This document shows positions 1-11,534 of a stretch of DNA of 64,000 nt, one piece after another. This stretch comes from Corbicula japonica (taxonomy: Eukaryota; Mollusca; Bivalvia; Venerida; Cyrenidae), in assembly GCA_038501625.1 (NCBI GenBank), contig JAZAYU010000085.1, forward strand, positions 1,093,193 to 1,157,192, given 5' to 3'. The translations under genes and the position numbers were made by a program. The first letter of the stretch is position 1. Each line of letters begins with the position of its first letter. A model generated the notes under the pieces. It made no database searches and was not told where the DNA came from. It saw only the letters and a list, made by a program, of their open reading frames with translations.

Positions 1-60
1 AAAATCAGCCCCTGGGCTTTCTAGAAAGCCTTCTTTTTAAAACCCAAACAGTTTAGGCTA

Positions 61-182
61 GGGCTTTGTGGCATTTACAGTAATATGCTTTTCCAGTACT
101 GCCCATGAATAGGCTCAATCAGTCCTAGTCTGCAATATTTTGATATGTGTAGTGTTCAATGGCTTTCTTTTTCATCAACTAG
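61..182 (+). repeat. GCTCAACC-family dispersed repeat, partial copy
   Basis: This copy carries the family core: CAGTAATATGC, then ACTGCCCATGAATAGGCTC, then CTGCAATATTTTGAT, then a TTCAATGGCTTTC block. It lacks the usual left end with GTTGCGCTCAACCC. It lies in the intron upstream of the exon at 336. Eleven recognisable copies of this family occur in the window. Confidence 0.6.
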
Positions 183-335
183 TATTAAATAGTAATCTAG
201 TTTTAGTAATTTATTTTTGTTAATATCGAGCAAATATGTATTACATGTAAACTGGACTGAATTGGGGTAGCTGGAGAGTATGAGCTATAGAGACATTTCA
301 ATCAGTTATGGAAGAAGTATTGTTTCCTTTTCCAG

Positions 336-494
336 CAACAGAAGGTAAGTGAGGAGTCGACCTCGTCCAGCTACAGTGCTGCAATGGCAAGTTACCTATT
401 GGATGAATTCAGCGAACCAAAGAGAAAACGTTACAAGAAAGACGCATATTTCAGTGATGAGGAAGAAATTGACAATGATAATGATGACACCTGA
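336..494 (+). CDS. terminal coding exon of an unrecognised gene (partial)
   Basis: A pyrimidine-rich splice acceptor (TTTCCTTTTCCAG) ends at 335, and an open frame runs from 336 to a TGA at 492-494, giving about 52 C-terminal residues. The tail is Ser-rich at first (SEESTSSS), then has a basic cluster that looks like a nuclear localisation signal (PKRKRYKK), then an acidic end (DEEEIDNDNDD). A basic patch followed by an acidic tail is common in nuclear or chromatin proteins, but I do not recognise the family. The earlier exons lie outside the window. The reading frame is supported only by the acceptor, the stop and the non-random composition. An alternative acceptor at 342 would drop two codons. 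Confidence 0.6.
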   Translation, partial: QQKVSEESTSSSYSAAMASYLLDEFSEPKRKRYKKDAYFSDEEEIDNDNDDT

Positions 495-955
495 CCAGAA
501 TAACAGTTAAAAGTGATGAACCAATTAACATGTATGCGTGCCCAGCATATGTAATGAGCAAAGGAACATGCATGATATGAAAATGCAACTCCACTTGTTA
601 TTTGTGTGATTTGAAATCATGTTAACAAAACACACATATGGATATCATTTGGAAGATGTTAACTTAAATATCACTTGGCTGCCCTACACTTGTCCTGAGT
701 TAAGAATTTCAGATATCAAGAAGTTATTATCTTAGATTGTCTTGGTGAATTCCTCCACCTCACCCATTACTTGACAGTGCAGCATGCAAAAGGTACAAAA
801 TAAACTATTGACACTGTCATTGGCGATAGATTAAAATTAGTACTGTTTACTTATGTAATATGTAAATATTGAGTAGCGTTCAAAGTGCGGATAGGAAACT
901 TAGGCAGTATTATGTATTTTCATTACTGTTAATGATAATGCTCAATAAAACTGAG
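495..955 (+). other. probable 3' UTR with polyadenylation signals
   Basis: The sequence after the stop at 494 is AT-rich and non-coding. AATAAA hexamers occur near 799-804 (AAAATAAACTATTG) and near 943-948 (CTCAATAAAACTGAG). Either could end the transcript of the exon at 336-494. Confidence 0.4.
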
Positions 956-1336
956 CATGCAGTACTTTCATAATTGTTGTGTTTGGAGGATTTGATATTG
1001 TTTTTTTAAATCTCTATTTAATTTATATAAGGAAATTGTGTTAGTAAATAAAGGTTTAAGACTGAAGAGCTATTTTCTTATTTAGTTATTTTCAAATATT
1101 TGTGATAACATGTTTTGATGGCTGAAAAAAAAAGAAGTGATTTTATTGTAAGTAAAATTGGAGTTAATATATGTTTGATGTAACAAACTATTGGTGTTTC
1201 TGTAATCTTGAAATAATTTGGCACGGCCAATTCCACTATATCTTATAACTATACTGGGAAGGTTAATAAAAACCATTCCCTTATTAAAAAAAGATATATT
1301 CAGGAAATGTGTAATTATGACTATCTGACTCCCAGT

Positions 1337-1435
1337 CAGTATGTGGTCCGAGAACATGCAAGGGTGTACATGCAACTCTATATATCGGACACATGCAGGG
1401 TGTACATGCATCTTCATAAATCGGACACATGCAGG
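1337..1435 (+). repeat. tandem repeat, unit about 37 bp, about 2.5 copies
   Basis: The block ACATGCAGGGTGTACATGCA followed by a TATATCGGAC-type segment repeats, ending in a partial third copy at ACATGCAGG. The units differ at a few positions. The open frame that crosses it on the - strand (1082-1417) has no protein-like features. Confidence 0.6.
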
Positions 1436-1839
1436 TTTGACTAGCGCAGTTCATGTCAACTTTACTTTAGACTAAAAACAAATACAAACTCTAAACTAGA
1501 CATTTACTGTTTCAAAAACTGTTTCATTTATTTGATAAAATTGTTTCAATCACCTAGCATAGGAGATGACCACTTTCTCCGACTTGCATTCTATCTCTCA
1601 GGTTGCGATTTAGAACAATGTTACAAAACAATTCTACTAATGAAGATTGTTTATGGCTACATTAAACGTTTTGTTACAGCATGTACAAATGATTCAAGTT
1701 TCTTTCCGCTTCTAATTTCATAGTAATAAACTTGAGAGCAATTTACAAAGGAAACAGCTTTATCATCGGTATTAATTAAAACAATAACACGAGAGAATTG
1801 AAACTTCTATAAAAACCGTCAGGAATTTTACGTTTCATA

Positions 1840-2290
1840 TTCGCATTTAAACCCACTGTTTAAACGTATGCCACTGTCTGTAAAAACAAAACGCGTAACC
1901 TGTCAAAAAGTTATTATCCCAAAGACGATAAATTGCCCCCAATTTGTTTAAATGTTCCACAGAAACATAATTTAATGCAAGCGAACATTGTATAATGCCC
2001 CTTATGTAATGGAAATGTGTAATTTTAGCAACAGTATGGTAAACAAGTGTGCCAAAGCGCCTCAAAAAGCGCCCGTCGAAAATTGTTGTATCAATTAAGG
2101 GCCGTAACTCTGAAGTGGCTGAAGCGATTTGACTGGCTAAGATATTATTCTGTAAACATTTTCCCAGAGTTTTATGAAGATCGGAAAACAACTGAATTAT
2201 TGAGCGGACATCGCAGTAGACGCCAGACGCCGCCCATGGGTGTTCCCATAATTTACGACCCGTCTACGACGGGCATATAAAAATGAAAGT
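1840..2290 (+). repeat. likely dispersed repeat ending in an ACGACCCGTCTACGACGGGC hairpin
   Basis: The segment contains a GGGCCGTAACTCTGAAG block and a GC-rich run of GACGCCAGACGCCGCCC type. It ends near 2280 in a perfect inverted repeat, CCCGTC/GACGGG. I remember both blocks as common in repeated bivalve DNA. The open frames crossing it on both strands look like chance products. There is no second copy in the window, so the repeat status rests on memory. Confidence 0.35.
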
Positions 2291-2730
2291 TTTCTTCATA
2301 AACACTGTTTTTACACTGACCATCGGCGAAGGAGAAATGAATAATTTAAATTGTTAAAAAGTATTCAGAAAAGATGTTCTAGACGAGCTGCATTCTGTCT
2401 ATAAAGGGTCATTATCACCGAGTTTTTCTGGAAATTTTCATTCAGCTTCAACTATTTGCGAAAACAAAACCAGCATCGACCAATGTTTCACTGAATTCCA
2501 GAAGTAAGCTATACCACCGGACACAGCCTGCCTTCCTTCGGACTCGGTCATCTTGCGTTTAATAAACCTCTTCCTTAAAAGCCATGACTGTGTCTTGAAT
2601 TTCAAGGACACTGTTACTAAACTATATTCATTTTAAAGTGTTTGGTCAATAAATATGACAAGCATGCTGGGTTTGTAATGAAACCTGCCACAAATGATCA
2701 CCACACCAAAATAATTCAGTTTTTCTTCAT

Positions 2731-2787
2731 AAAAGGGGCGAAGAGTTAAATCCCTTATTTAAGGGATTTAACTCTTTCGCCCCTTTT
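2731..2787. repeat. near-perfect 57-bp hairpin
   Basis: Arms of about 26 bp, starting AAAAGGGGCG and ending CGCCCCTTTT, meet around TTATTTAA. The only break is one unpaired base in the right arm (GAAGAG against CTCTTTC). It could be a small foldback element, an element terminus or an RNA hairpin. No other copy is visible. Confidence 0.8.
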
Positions 2788-2974
2788 CCGCTTGATTTCA
2801 TTTGTCGCTCACTGCCTTCATTGTAAAAATATTTTTCGCGGTGAGCGTCTATATACAAAACAATTATGTGCAACAAGTGTTTTTGAAGGTCTAGATAAAT
2901 GTTACTAAAATAGATTTTTGTCCGGTCTGCCGACGGAGTATTAATCGCCTTCGATTACAGAATTTATAGAATAG

Positions 2975-3108
2975 ATGAAAGGGAACTTTGAAAGCCACCG
3001 ACAACGACAAATGTGAAAATATTGCAGGCTCTGTTTGATTGAGCCTGTTCATCGGCAGTATTGGAAATGCATTTTACTGCCCACGCCGCCCCGGGTTGAG
3101 CGCAACTC
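2975..3108 (-). repeat. GCTCAACC-family dispersed repeat
   Basis: Read on the - strand it begins AGTTGCGCTCAACCCGGGG and continues through GGGCAGTAAAATGC, a GAACAGGCTCAATCAAAC block, CTGCAATATTTTCAC and GGTGGCTTTCAAAGTTCCC. This is one of the most complete copies. It contains two internal inverted repeats (GGGCAGTA/TACTGCC and CAGGCTC/GAGCCTG), so a transcript could fold. Confidence 0.75.
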
Positions 3109-3276
3109 AATAATAATTACACCAATAAACAGTACAATACCGATCCATTCCTAACGATGCTATGCATGGCGGTGAACACGGAACCTTCAATATTGCATTT
3201 CTGATTAATACCAATCCATGTTTAGCGGCGTACTTCGTTATTAGTACATGATGCAGACAACATCGAATCTCAAGTA

Positions 3277-4284
3277 TACGAGGGTTGATCCAGAAGTTCA
3301 TACAATGGCTTTGAAAAAAAATTAGGGGTGTTAAATATCAAAACAAAAGTTATGCAGTTATTTAATGTAATATATGTGCCACATAAATGCAAAATATTAA
3401 ACGAGTACATAAAACAGTCAGTGTACAATAAAACATTTAATACATAGACCTAACACCGAGTGGGGGAGCAAGAACGTCAACAGCGACGTCAAGAAAATTA
3501 CACTCGATATCATGACTTATACTTCTCTACATAGTCCCCATGTACTGTCACACACTTTTCAGCTAAACTAATCAACATCTTGAATGTGTCCTGATACCAC
3601 TTGGAATCGGACTGTCTCACAAGTCCCTACTTTATCTGCAATTTCTCCCACTGTCATGCATCTATCACTTTTGACATCAGATTTGACGTCGTCTATCAAG
3701 AAGTTGTGCATTACCCATCGACCTTTGTGATTGTCGTCCTCTTTTGAGCTCAGACCTTCTCTAAATCTCTTGTGTCACATTTAACAAGTTCATAATTGAA
3801 CATAAGCCCTCTTTTTTACAGTCATCTGGAATGTCTTTGTAGGCGTGTGTCCGAGATCTTGACACAATTTGATTACTGATCAAACGTCCAAGTTTGATGT
3901 TGACGTCATATCACTTGTGCTTCAATTTTCAATCTTACAAAAAACGCTTTAGATTTGAAACGACTTTCAAAACAACGTATGCAAAATGACATCACAACGT
4001 CATACCAATGTCATACAAAATTGGACTAAATTATCTTAATTAAAAATTGTAGAAAACTTGATTTATTTAAAAGATAGTTACAATAAATGAATGCTCCCCC
4101 GCTTTATTGGTTATGTGTTGCTATGGTAACGTCATTTACGGCTGATAGGTATATTATGGTAAAACTAATAACTACCATGCATTTCCTTTGTTCTGAACTT
4201 CAATTCTGGCGAAGTATTCAATTAACGGACTAATTGTATAAAAGTTATAGGCCAATTGTACGAACTTCTGGATCAACCCTCGTA
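3277..4284 (-). mobile_element. degenerate, internally deleted mariner-like DNA transposon
   Basis: Inverted termini TACGAGGGTTGATCCAGAAG are identical over 23 bp at both ends, and each end is flanked by TA, the usual Tc1/mariner target duplication. On the - strand, broken frames recall a mariner transposase. A helix-turn-helix region near 3780-3620 (EDD..KGR, then MTVGEIADKVG) is followed soon after by a C-terminal region (CVTVHGDYVEK, later YELLDQPSY inside the terminal repeat). The catalytic DDE core is missing, and several stops and frameshifts are present. The 1008-bp length is shorter than a full element (about 1.3 kb). It must be immobile unless a relative supplies transposase. Confidence 0.75.
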
Positions 4285-4361
4285 TATATTATGTGATCAT
4301 GAAACTAGTATTTTTCAAATTGAATTTATTCTGTAACAGCACTAAGCAACATCATACTTGT

Positions 4362-5360
4362 TTTTTTCGGCGTTAGCTGTCTAAGCTCACTTTTGACCTA
4401 GTTTTTCGACCAATGAAATGTTGTAAATAATACTCGTATTCTCTTATTATGCAGAGGGAAAATGAAATAAACTATTTCGATTGGTAGCTATTTACACCAG
4501 AGAGGCATCTAGCAGGGTGGAGAGGTGTCTAGTGGGATTTTTATTATTTTGAAGCGGAAAAATCAAATAGATTATTTCGATTGGTTATTAGTGGGTGTTG
4601 TATTGGAGAAAAAAAAACATATTTACGATTTAAATAACCAGTTAAGACAATAATGATGGCTTAAATACAATTTTATATGGGATATTCTTGGGTGTCAGGT
4701 AAACACTTGCATACAAGTTTACACAGTGTAAAACGAAAGAGAAGTGTAAATATTTCTAGTTCTTACTGGTTCCTTTCTAGTTCCTTTGATACTGATTGTT
4801 AATTTCAAGTTTAAAGAAAACAACAAGGTCATTGTAGTGTAGTGGATGACACTCTCGCCTCCCAAGCGGAGGCCCCGGGTTCAATACTCGGGACGGACAC
4901 TATTTTTAAAGTTAATTTACGTAAAAGTTGGTAGATTTCGCTCTTGTAACAGGCTGTTTGTATTTATTTTTATTAAATTTCAAGGACATTTATTCATCTT
5001 GAGTTCTAACTCTACAAGAGGTATTTTATTGAAACTGAATAAATGTAGATCAAGACTTAATGTAAGACATTGCTTCTTTAATCGACTTGTTATCACTGTA
5101 TGAAATTCTTGCAACAGCTTGAACATTTTTTTTGAAAGACACTTTCAATGAATTTATGAGTTGTCATGATTCGGTCGCTTAATCTCTAGGTCATACTAAG
5201 AAGGCAGGAAGGGTTCGTCAACAGCTATAACAAGTAAAATAAAATAACTAAACTGTGTCTGCTTCGCCTCTCTGTATTTCTTTCTTTCTTATATACGTGT
5301 ATATATAAATATTTTCCATCAACGCCGTTTATCTTTTTTTAAAGATATTTCTTGTTACTA
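4362..5360 (+). mobile_element. dispersed element with internal tRNA-like sequence, copy 1
   Basis: It starts at TTCGGCGTTAGCTGTCTAAG and ends near GCCGTTTATC then AAAGATATTTCTTG. It aligns by eye over most of its length with 37086-37893. Shared blocks include TTTTTCGACCAATGAAAT, TAAATAACCAGTTAAG and TTCTAGTTCCTTTGATACTG. A tRNA-like segment lies in the middle (4832-4904). Compared with the second copy it has extra sequence near 4490-4560 and 5105-5270, and it lacks a block present in the other near 37218-37320. I cannot assign a class. A tRNA-derived SINE fused to a longer tail or a non-autonomous DNA element are both possible. Confidence 0.65.
4832..4904 (+). pseudogene. tRNA-like sequence inside dispersed element (Val/Gly-like)
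   Basis: The A-box-like GTAGTGTAGTGG resembles animal tRNA-Val. A TCGCCTCCCAAGCGGAGG segment can form an anticodon arm. The T arm has a 5-bp stem (CCGGG/CTCGG) around TTCAATA. The acceptor arm pairs poorly, so this is probably a tRNA-derived repeat head and not a working tRNA gene. A matching sequence sits at the same place in the second copy of the element. Confidence 0.55.
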
Positions 5361-6848
5361 TTATGTTAAAATAACAGTAATAATTAATATCAAACCTTAG
5401 ATATGAATGTAGATAATGATATGGGTAACTCGTACGTTTTCTATTGTTTTTAATATATCAGTGTCATTTTTCAGAAATTTATTGTATGGCTTTACTTATT
5501 ATATGGCTTTAATACGTGACATTCCTCACGAAGACGTGTTTTTATTCAGTCTGCATTGTCCCGTTTTTTGTTGATGTTTTGTGTTTGTTTTCGGGCGATT
5601 ATTTATGCTGACCGTATTTTTTTTTACATTTTGATTTATCAATGCATGTATTATGAAATTAATTGGGGAATTTATGCCACTTTCAGAACAGTGGATTTAA
5701 TTTTGCTAGTACGGGGAAGGTTGACCGGTTTATAAGGACCGAGGATTTGTTTTAACAATGTTTGAGCTATCCATATCAAACTTAGCGTGTAGTCTACCTA
5801 TAGTAGTAGTGAAGCCTTCTCTATGATCATATTTGAGTCGCAGGGGTCAATGTCACTGTTCTAAAAATAGCATTTATACAATTACTTGAGAATAGTATAA
5901 AATGTATAGATAATTTTTATCTCTAATGATTATAATTATAAATGATTATATTGATTTTGCATGGGTTTAAATTTCCCTTATTTCGCACAGGGGTCAATGC
6001 ACGAATTTAAAGATAAGTGGAATTACACTATGAAATATGTCTTTTTTTTAAAAAATACAAATGCGCGAAGTGATGCCCCTTTACGCGAAAATTCTTCTCC
6101 ACTATTTTGCATGATAAAACGGTGTTATATACTAAACAAAAAATAGAAAGTATCCACTCTTTTTGCTAGTGTTCTCTTTAAGATAATTTCATTTCATGAG
6201 GAACTTTCCGAATAGGGTTTTATTAGTTAATTTGTTTTTAATTTTATTTGCCCATTTATCTAATCTTTCAATAAGAATCTTGAGCAAATGCCCACTTATT
6301 AACAATTTAGTTTTATTAAGGATTCCAAAACACTATATTTTCAATTGAAAGGGAGGTAATTGCAAATGGTTGGAATTGCTAGTGTTTTAAATGGAAGACG
6401 AGTTGTTTTACTTATGAATGTTTTGTGATTTTGTTAACCACAAGTGGCGGAGAAATTAAAATAATTAAATTAAATGTGAATACTTTTAAGAATCACTGAC
6501 TTCTTCCTAAAACCCTAACTATAACAAAGGGAAAGATATCAATTTTCCAAGAACAATTTATCTCAGCAATGATTACAGAAATGCAAATTTGTTCACTGAT
6601 AGAATGTTGAGTTTTCTTTTTCTATTTTTACAAAATTTAAGATAAGGAAGTGGATACTTTTTATTTTTGTTGAGTATATTTGAACTTGTTTCTGTTTTAT
6701 CTATTCACTATAATATTTTCTTAGATTATACACATACCAAATAAATAAATAATAGACATGCCCATATAGAACTAAATATGCGCCCATTGCTGCTGATTTT
6801 TTATATCACAGCTACAGAAAGATGCACATGTATGAAATCATCAAAATG
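5361..6848. other. AT-rich non-coding stretch, nothing recognised
   Basis: No supported gene. The short frame 5961-6146 has no motif. Confidence 0.45.
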
Positions 6849-7001
6849 ACGTTATTCTAATTCCTCATCCACGATTTATTTAAAATAGACAATAACCATA
6901 CGTTACTCTAATTCCTCATCCACGATTTATTTAAAATAGACAATAACCATACGTTACTCTAATTCCTCATCCACGATTTATTTAAAATAGACGATAACCA
7001 T
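6849..7001 (+). repeat. tandem repeat, 51 bp x 3
   Basis: Three consecutive 51-bp units start at 6849, 6900 and 6951, each with the core CTAATTCCTCATCCACGATT. The units differ at one or two positions, which implies recent expansion. Confidence 0.9.
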
Positions 7002-7160
7002 TTTCTAACAATATTTATCCTTATGGAATTCATTCCAACCTTGAAAACAGACTTTCTGTGGGAGTCCATTCCAACAAGTTAAATATCTGGAAAGCAGACT
7101 TTTTAACTTCAGCTATTATTACACGGCCTCTCAAGGCCGTGTATATTGATACAAGTTTTA

Positions 7161-7735
7161 GCTTTCCAAAAAGCTAGTCGGTCATTAGCACAACCTTTTA
7201 AGAAGACGGCCAAAAGTTTAAACTTTAAGCCACCTGAAATTAAAACGTTTTATATTTATTGGATGTCATTAAAAAAATTAAGTTTATTTATAGGTATTCC
7301 TTCTTTCGAAGGAGAAGTATTTTAGCAGGTGATAAAGGTAACCCTGTTTGCAAACAAAATAATTCACCTGAAGGTAAATCGAAATTGAAAAGTTTATCAA
7401 ACACTATTTTGTGTCACAAAGTGTTAGAAAGCAACGTTAATCAAGCTGTAAATATATACCAAATACTTCAGAATATGTTAAAAAAAACAAAGTTTTTCAC
7501 TGTCACAGAGTGGGAGAGAAAAATGTTCACACAGTCTGGCCGGAACTCACTGGTATAACATTGCTCTTTCTGCTCTAGAAGAATTTCGTTAGAATGTTGG
7601 TATTTACTTAGAATGTCTTATGACTTCCAATAACAACCAAACGCGTTAATTTCAAATTTGCCTAAAGTATGCACTTCAGCGCCGTCTTTATTTGTTAAAA
7701 GGTTATGCTAATGACCGACTAGCTTTTTGGAAAGC
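7161..7735. mobile_element. TIR-bounded non-autonomous DNA element
   Basis: Termini of about 45 bp are inverted copies: AGCTTTCCAAAAAGCTAGTC, then GGTCATTAGCA, then AACCTTTTAA. The right arm has one substitution and a small insertion. Inside is a 99-codon + strand open frame (7259-7558) that is Lys-rich and matches no family I know, so it is probably fortuitous. The 575-bp size and long TIRs fit a MITE or a deleted transposon. Confidence 0.6.
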
Positions 7736-7960
7736 ATAATTTTGTTTTGTCTATTATTGACAGTTTCATGACCCGAATTGAAACTTCCGCAAAAATATGT
7801 GTTTTCGCATGTTCCAAAGATTATTTTGTAGATTCAAAACCAAATTAAAACTTTGGAAAGCTAAAACTTGTATTGTCTATTATTGTCAGTTTCATGACCC
7901 GATTAAAGATTCCTGCAAAAATGTGTGTTCTGATGTTCGAATGATATTTTTTACGTTCAA
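7736..7960 (+). repeat. tandem duplication, about 120 bp x 2
   Basis: Two blocks share TTGTCTATTATTG, CAGTTTCATGACCCGA, the segment around GCAAAAATATGTGTT, and TTCAAAACC. They abut the right terminus of the TIR element. The open frame 7797-8033 crosses them and is not protein-like. Confidence 0.6.
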
Positions 7961-8563
7961 AACCTTATCAAACTTTAATAACCAGTTGAGTGGCAAAATG
8001 CAAGATTACAGTTTAGCAAACTTATCAAAGTAATGACGAATACGGTAATCCATATCGAGCTAGCCTAAACATGAAAAACGTTCCCCGTGATACCCCTGTC
8101 CCCGAGTTGCACAAAATGCTGCAGAAGTTCGTAGATAAGAAAATAAAGCAAAATAATTAGCTAATCTCTGTTCAGTGCTCTCTACACATTGTAGTTGCTA
8201 ATAGAGTCATAAGCTATACATCTTTTGTTTATCATACACAGTATACATTTACTAGACAATATCCATGTATATGTTTATTGTTCTTCGTCGGAAATATCTT
8301 TATGAGTAATAAGCCTAGCTGGTCAGAAGCTGGAGAGAGGATTTAAGAAAAGGTACAGACTTCATATATGATGTCGTTTAACATCCAATAAGAGGCCTCT
8401 AGGTTTTCATAGATAACAACTGAGTAAGAGTCTATCCATAAATAACGACTTAGTAAGAGTCTACTTTTCTTAACTATCCGTTCCGTCTGGTCCGTGAACC
8501 TTGCTTGACATCGCTGTTAACCGGTGTTCAGGTAGAAAGCTCAAGTTTGGTCCATTATAATAT

Positions 8564-8626
8564 GTCGGTCATCAGGATGACCGACAATCATCAGGATGAC
8601 CGACAATCATCAGGATGACCGACAAT
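8564..8626 (+). repeat. 19-bp tandem repeat x 3 containing GTCGGTCATC/GATGACCGAC
   Basis: ATCATCAGGATGACCGACA repeats with a 19-bp period. The first unit is preceded by GTCGGTC, which creates a 22-bp inverted repeat with a 2-base centre. Confidence 0.85.
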
Positions 8627-8629
8627 AAC

Positions 8630-10200
8630 GAATTGAGATGTAACATGGAGGAGCACGTGACTGTTTAGGCTATAGACCACTAAATCAAATCCTATAGACT
8701 CCCACTTTAGCAATTCATCAAATTTCGAATTTGCTATTTGGTCAAGCCTTCAAAATCTTATATTTAGAACCAACTTAAAGACATATTAAAATCCGACTCT
8801 TATCATAGCATATAAACGTTTTCGGCATTTTAGCTCAAGTCGCGGAACTTTTGTCTACAATCTGTCAAAATACGTGCTACTAATTTAATCACGGAATGTA
8901 AAAGTATACAATTTTACGATTTTTCTCGGCTTACTACTCAAATCATATATTTTTCCAACATCATTTTCTTTTTTACCTTTCAATTTCCATTGTTCTCACA
9001 CAATTCTGACTTTCTGTAAAAGTGTTTACATGCCGGATCAATATTAATAAGTGGTCTGTAACCATTAATGGTTATCACATTCGAATAAAAGTGGACCCAG
9101 ACGATGGTTCTCTAAAGCTATAGATCATGTTTTGGCCAATCTATTTATAGCTTTTTGTACCAGTTTCGACATCTGTCGGATAATCAATATTAGTGACTGT
9201 TAATCGGTTTGATGCATTTCTCATATTAAATAAGTATTTTACTTTCGCAATAATAGTAATTTTAGTTTACTTTTCAATATGCGAATTGGAACAAAGCATT
9301 GTGATAACTAACAGGTATGGGCTTAAATTTGCAACTTAATTAAATGCAAATGAAGCACCAATCATTAAATGCACAAATCATTGTACTTACTAATAGTCAT
9401 AGGCCTAAAATTGTATCTACATGTAAATTAAATGCAAATGATGCATCAAGCATTGTGTCGATTTCTGTTGAAATTTGGTATTGTGGTTTCGTTTTGCTAA
9501 TGTGAACAAGGGAACATTTTTATGTAAACAGGCACCGCATCAGAGAACTGATTTCATTCTTAAGTAAATGGCATTTAGGAGCACCTTCTCCTCATAAAAT
9601 TTCTTTAAAATCGCGCAGCATTTCAAAGTTATGTTACTTCGCATCTTGCTGATTATATTCCCCTTTAGATTCAAACCTACGCTAATTGTGTCCAAACTGT
9701 AAAAGACAGGCATAGGCCTAAACTACCCAACATCTGTCAACCTAATGACAGAAAGGCCCATGCCTTAGAAGGGAATGGTACAGACAAAAGAGGTAAAGCA
9801 TGATGTAGATTGCTGTTATTATCAGCCGAAATGAATTAACATGGATAGATCACCGCTACACTGCTTTAGCAATTTCAAGAATAAGAAGGTAGGTGATTTA
9901 GGCGCATAGGATCTGTGACCGCAGGAGCAGAGACCGCTAACCCCGGCGGTCACGGCTCAATCATAAAGGTTCTTGGGCGCCTATGCAATGCCATTAACAA
10001 TATACTCCTACCATCAGGTCTTCGTTTTTGCATGAAAATCGTTGTCGGTTTGCCTAATACATAATACATAAAAGTCAAGTGTCAACATCCAGGAAATGGC
10101 GATATGGTGCGGGATTTCCTCAGGGTATTAAAGCCACGGTTGAGTAAGGAGGTAATACCAGTTAAATGAATGGAATAAGTAGCGCTACACAGAATATGGA
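8630..10200. other. AT-rich non-coding stretch with minor internal duplications
   Basis: A diverged direct duplication around AAATGCAAATGAAGCACCAA (about 9350) and AAATGCAAATGATGCATCAA (about 9430), and a loose GC-rich inverted pair GGCGCATAGG/GGGCGCCTAT at 9900-9985. No genes seen. Confidence 0.45.
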
Positions 10201-10204
10201 AAAT

Positions 10205-10470
10205 AATGTCGTATTCAAAGAACAGGGTCGGAGGCTAGATTTTCAGAAAGGGGTTCGTTGGGGGTAGTCTTATGATAATTACATGATAATTTCCAAAATT
10301 AGCAACATCTCCGTGAAATTTAAATAATTCTGCATCAAACGGGGTTCGATCACACCCCGACCCCCCCCCCCCCCCCCCCCCTTCCTCACCCCCCACCCCC
10401 CTCCCACCAAAAAAAAAATCAACTAGAACAAACAAACAAACAAAACAACGACTCTTGATCCGCCCCTAAA
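10205..10470 (-). repeat. likely dispersed repeat with C21 tract
   Basis: On the - strand a G-tract is followed by a GATCGAACCCCGTTTGATGC block, a CATGTAATTATCATAAGAC block and ACCCCCAACGAACCCC. I remember this kind of block from repeated bivalve DNA. A run of 21 C lies at 10361-10381. The - strand open frame here (10235-10435) is only the translated homopolymer. Confidence 0.4.
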
Positions 10471-11534
10471 AACATTCAATAAGTATGGATGAAACATTAT
10501 TACTGATCCATTTTTTGTTATTTATGTAAAATTATTATTAGGTTTATATATTATAGAGAGAATCGATGTCAAATTTATGAACTGGGATCCTATTATTGCT
10601 TGCAGTATTTCAGTATACTAATGATTTAACCGTTTTATTTACCAAATGATTACATATAATTGTATTATAAATAAGTAACTTTTTCATATCGACATGCCAC
10701 TGTTATGCAGCCAAAATCATCACCTTCGCGGTCCCAGTGTTCAAATCGCTCTTGATCGCGCGTGTGATGTCTCTTTAGAATGATTTTACGATTAAGGCAA
10801 ACGTAGCCCAAAAAGTAAAATCATAGTTCGACCCTGATTAGAATAAACAATAATCGTGGGTTGAGCGCAATAGGGTTGTAACTCCACTTTTTTTGAAAAA
10901 TGACTTTTTTGCATAATATGGCTTATTTTATATTAATACACTGTACAAATTATGATTAAAGAAAAATGTTTTTGAAAAAAAAAACACTAAATATTGCAAA
11001 TAAGTCATACGGCTAAATCTCATATTGAATAAATTTTGTTTGCAATACGGTTGTAACTCAAATTAAAACCATGTTGAACAAAAAGGCATTGACTTAACTG
11101 GGATGAGTCGTTAGTGGAATAGAGATGTAACTCAGTCTTTATATGTACATAATTTATAAAATATAAAATATAAGGATGAATTCAAATTGTCATTACTGGG
11201 GTTTCATTAACAGAAGTCCCCTTACCAGTTACCATGAACTATGAATGGCTTTAAACCAGAATGTTTTGAATATATAGTTGTATTCAAAGATCTCTTTTGC
11301 AATAAAAAATCATTGTTCTCATTTATGTCAAATTTTAAGTGGAAAACGGTTGTAAGAAAAACAACCAAATAATCAAATAGGCATAATACACATTTCAAAC
11401 AGGTTTACAAATAGTTAAAATGGAATGGTTTGACACAAACAGCTCGCTTTTTAGGCCGTGTACTCCATTTCCTGCATTAGCAGCATCTTTTTACTTGTTT
11501 TTCTATTGATAAAAAATCACCATTGAAGCAATGT
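10471..11534. other. AT-rich stretch with a recurring GGTTGTAACTC motif
   Basis: GGTTGTAACTC-like strings occur near 10874, 11048, 11125 (GATGTAACTC) and 11349. They may be the remains of a diverged tandem repeat. No gene seen. Confidence 0.35.

Noticed and set aside
4832..4904. Functional tRNA-Gly(CCC) gene
   Set aside because: The acceptor stem pairs poorly, and a matching degraded copy lies within the same dispersed element elsewhere.
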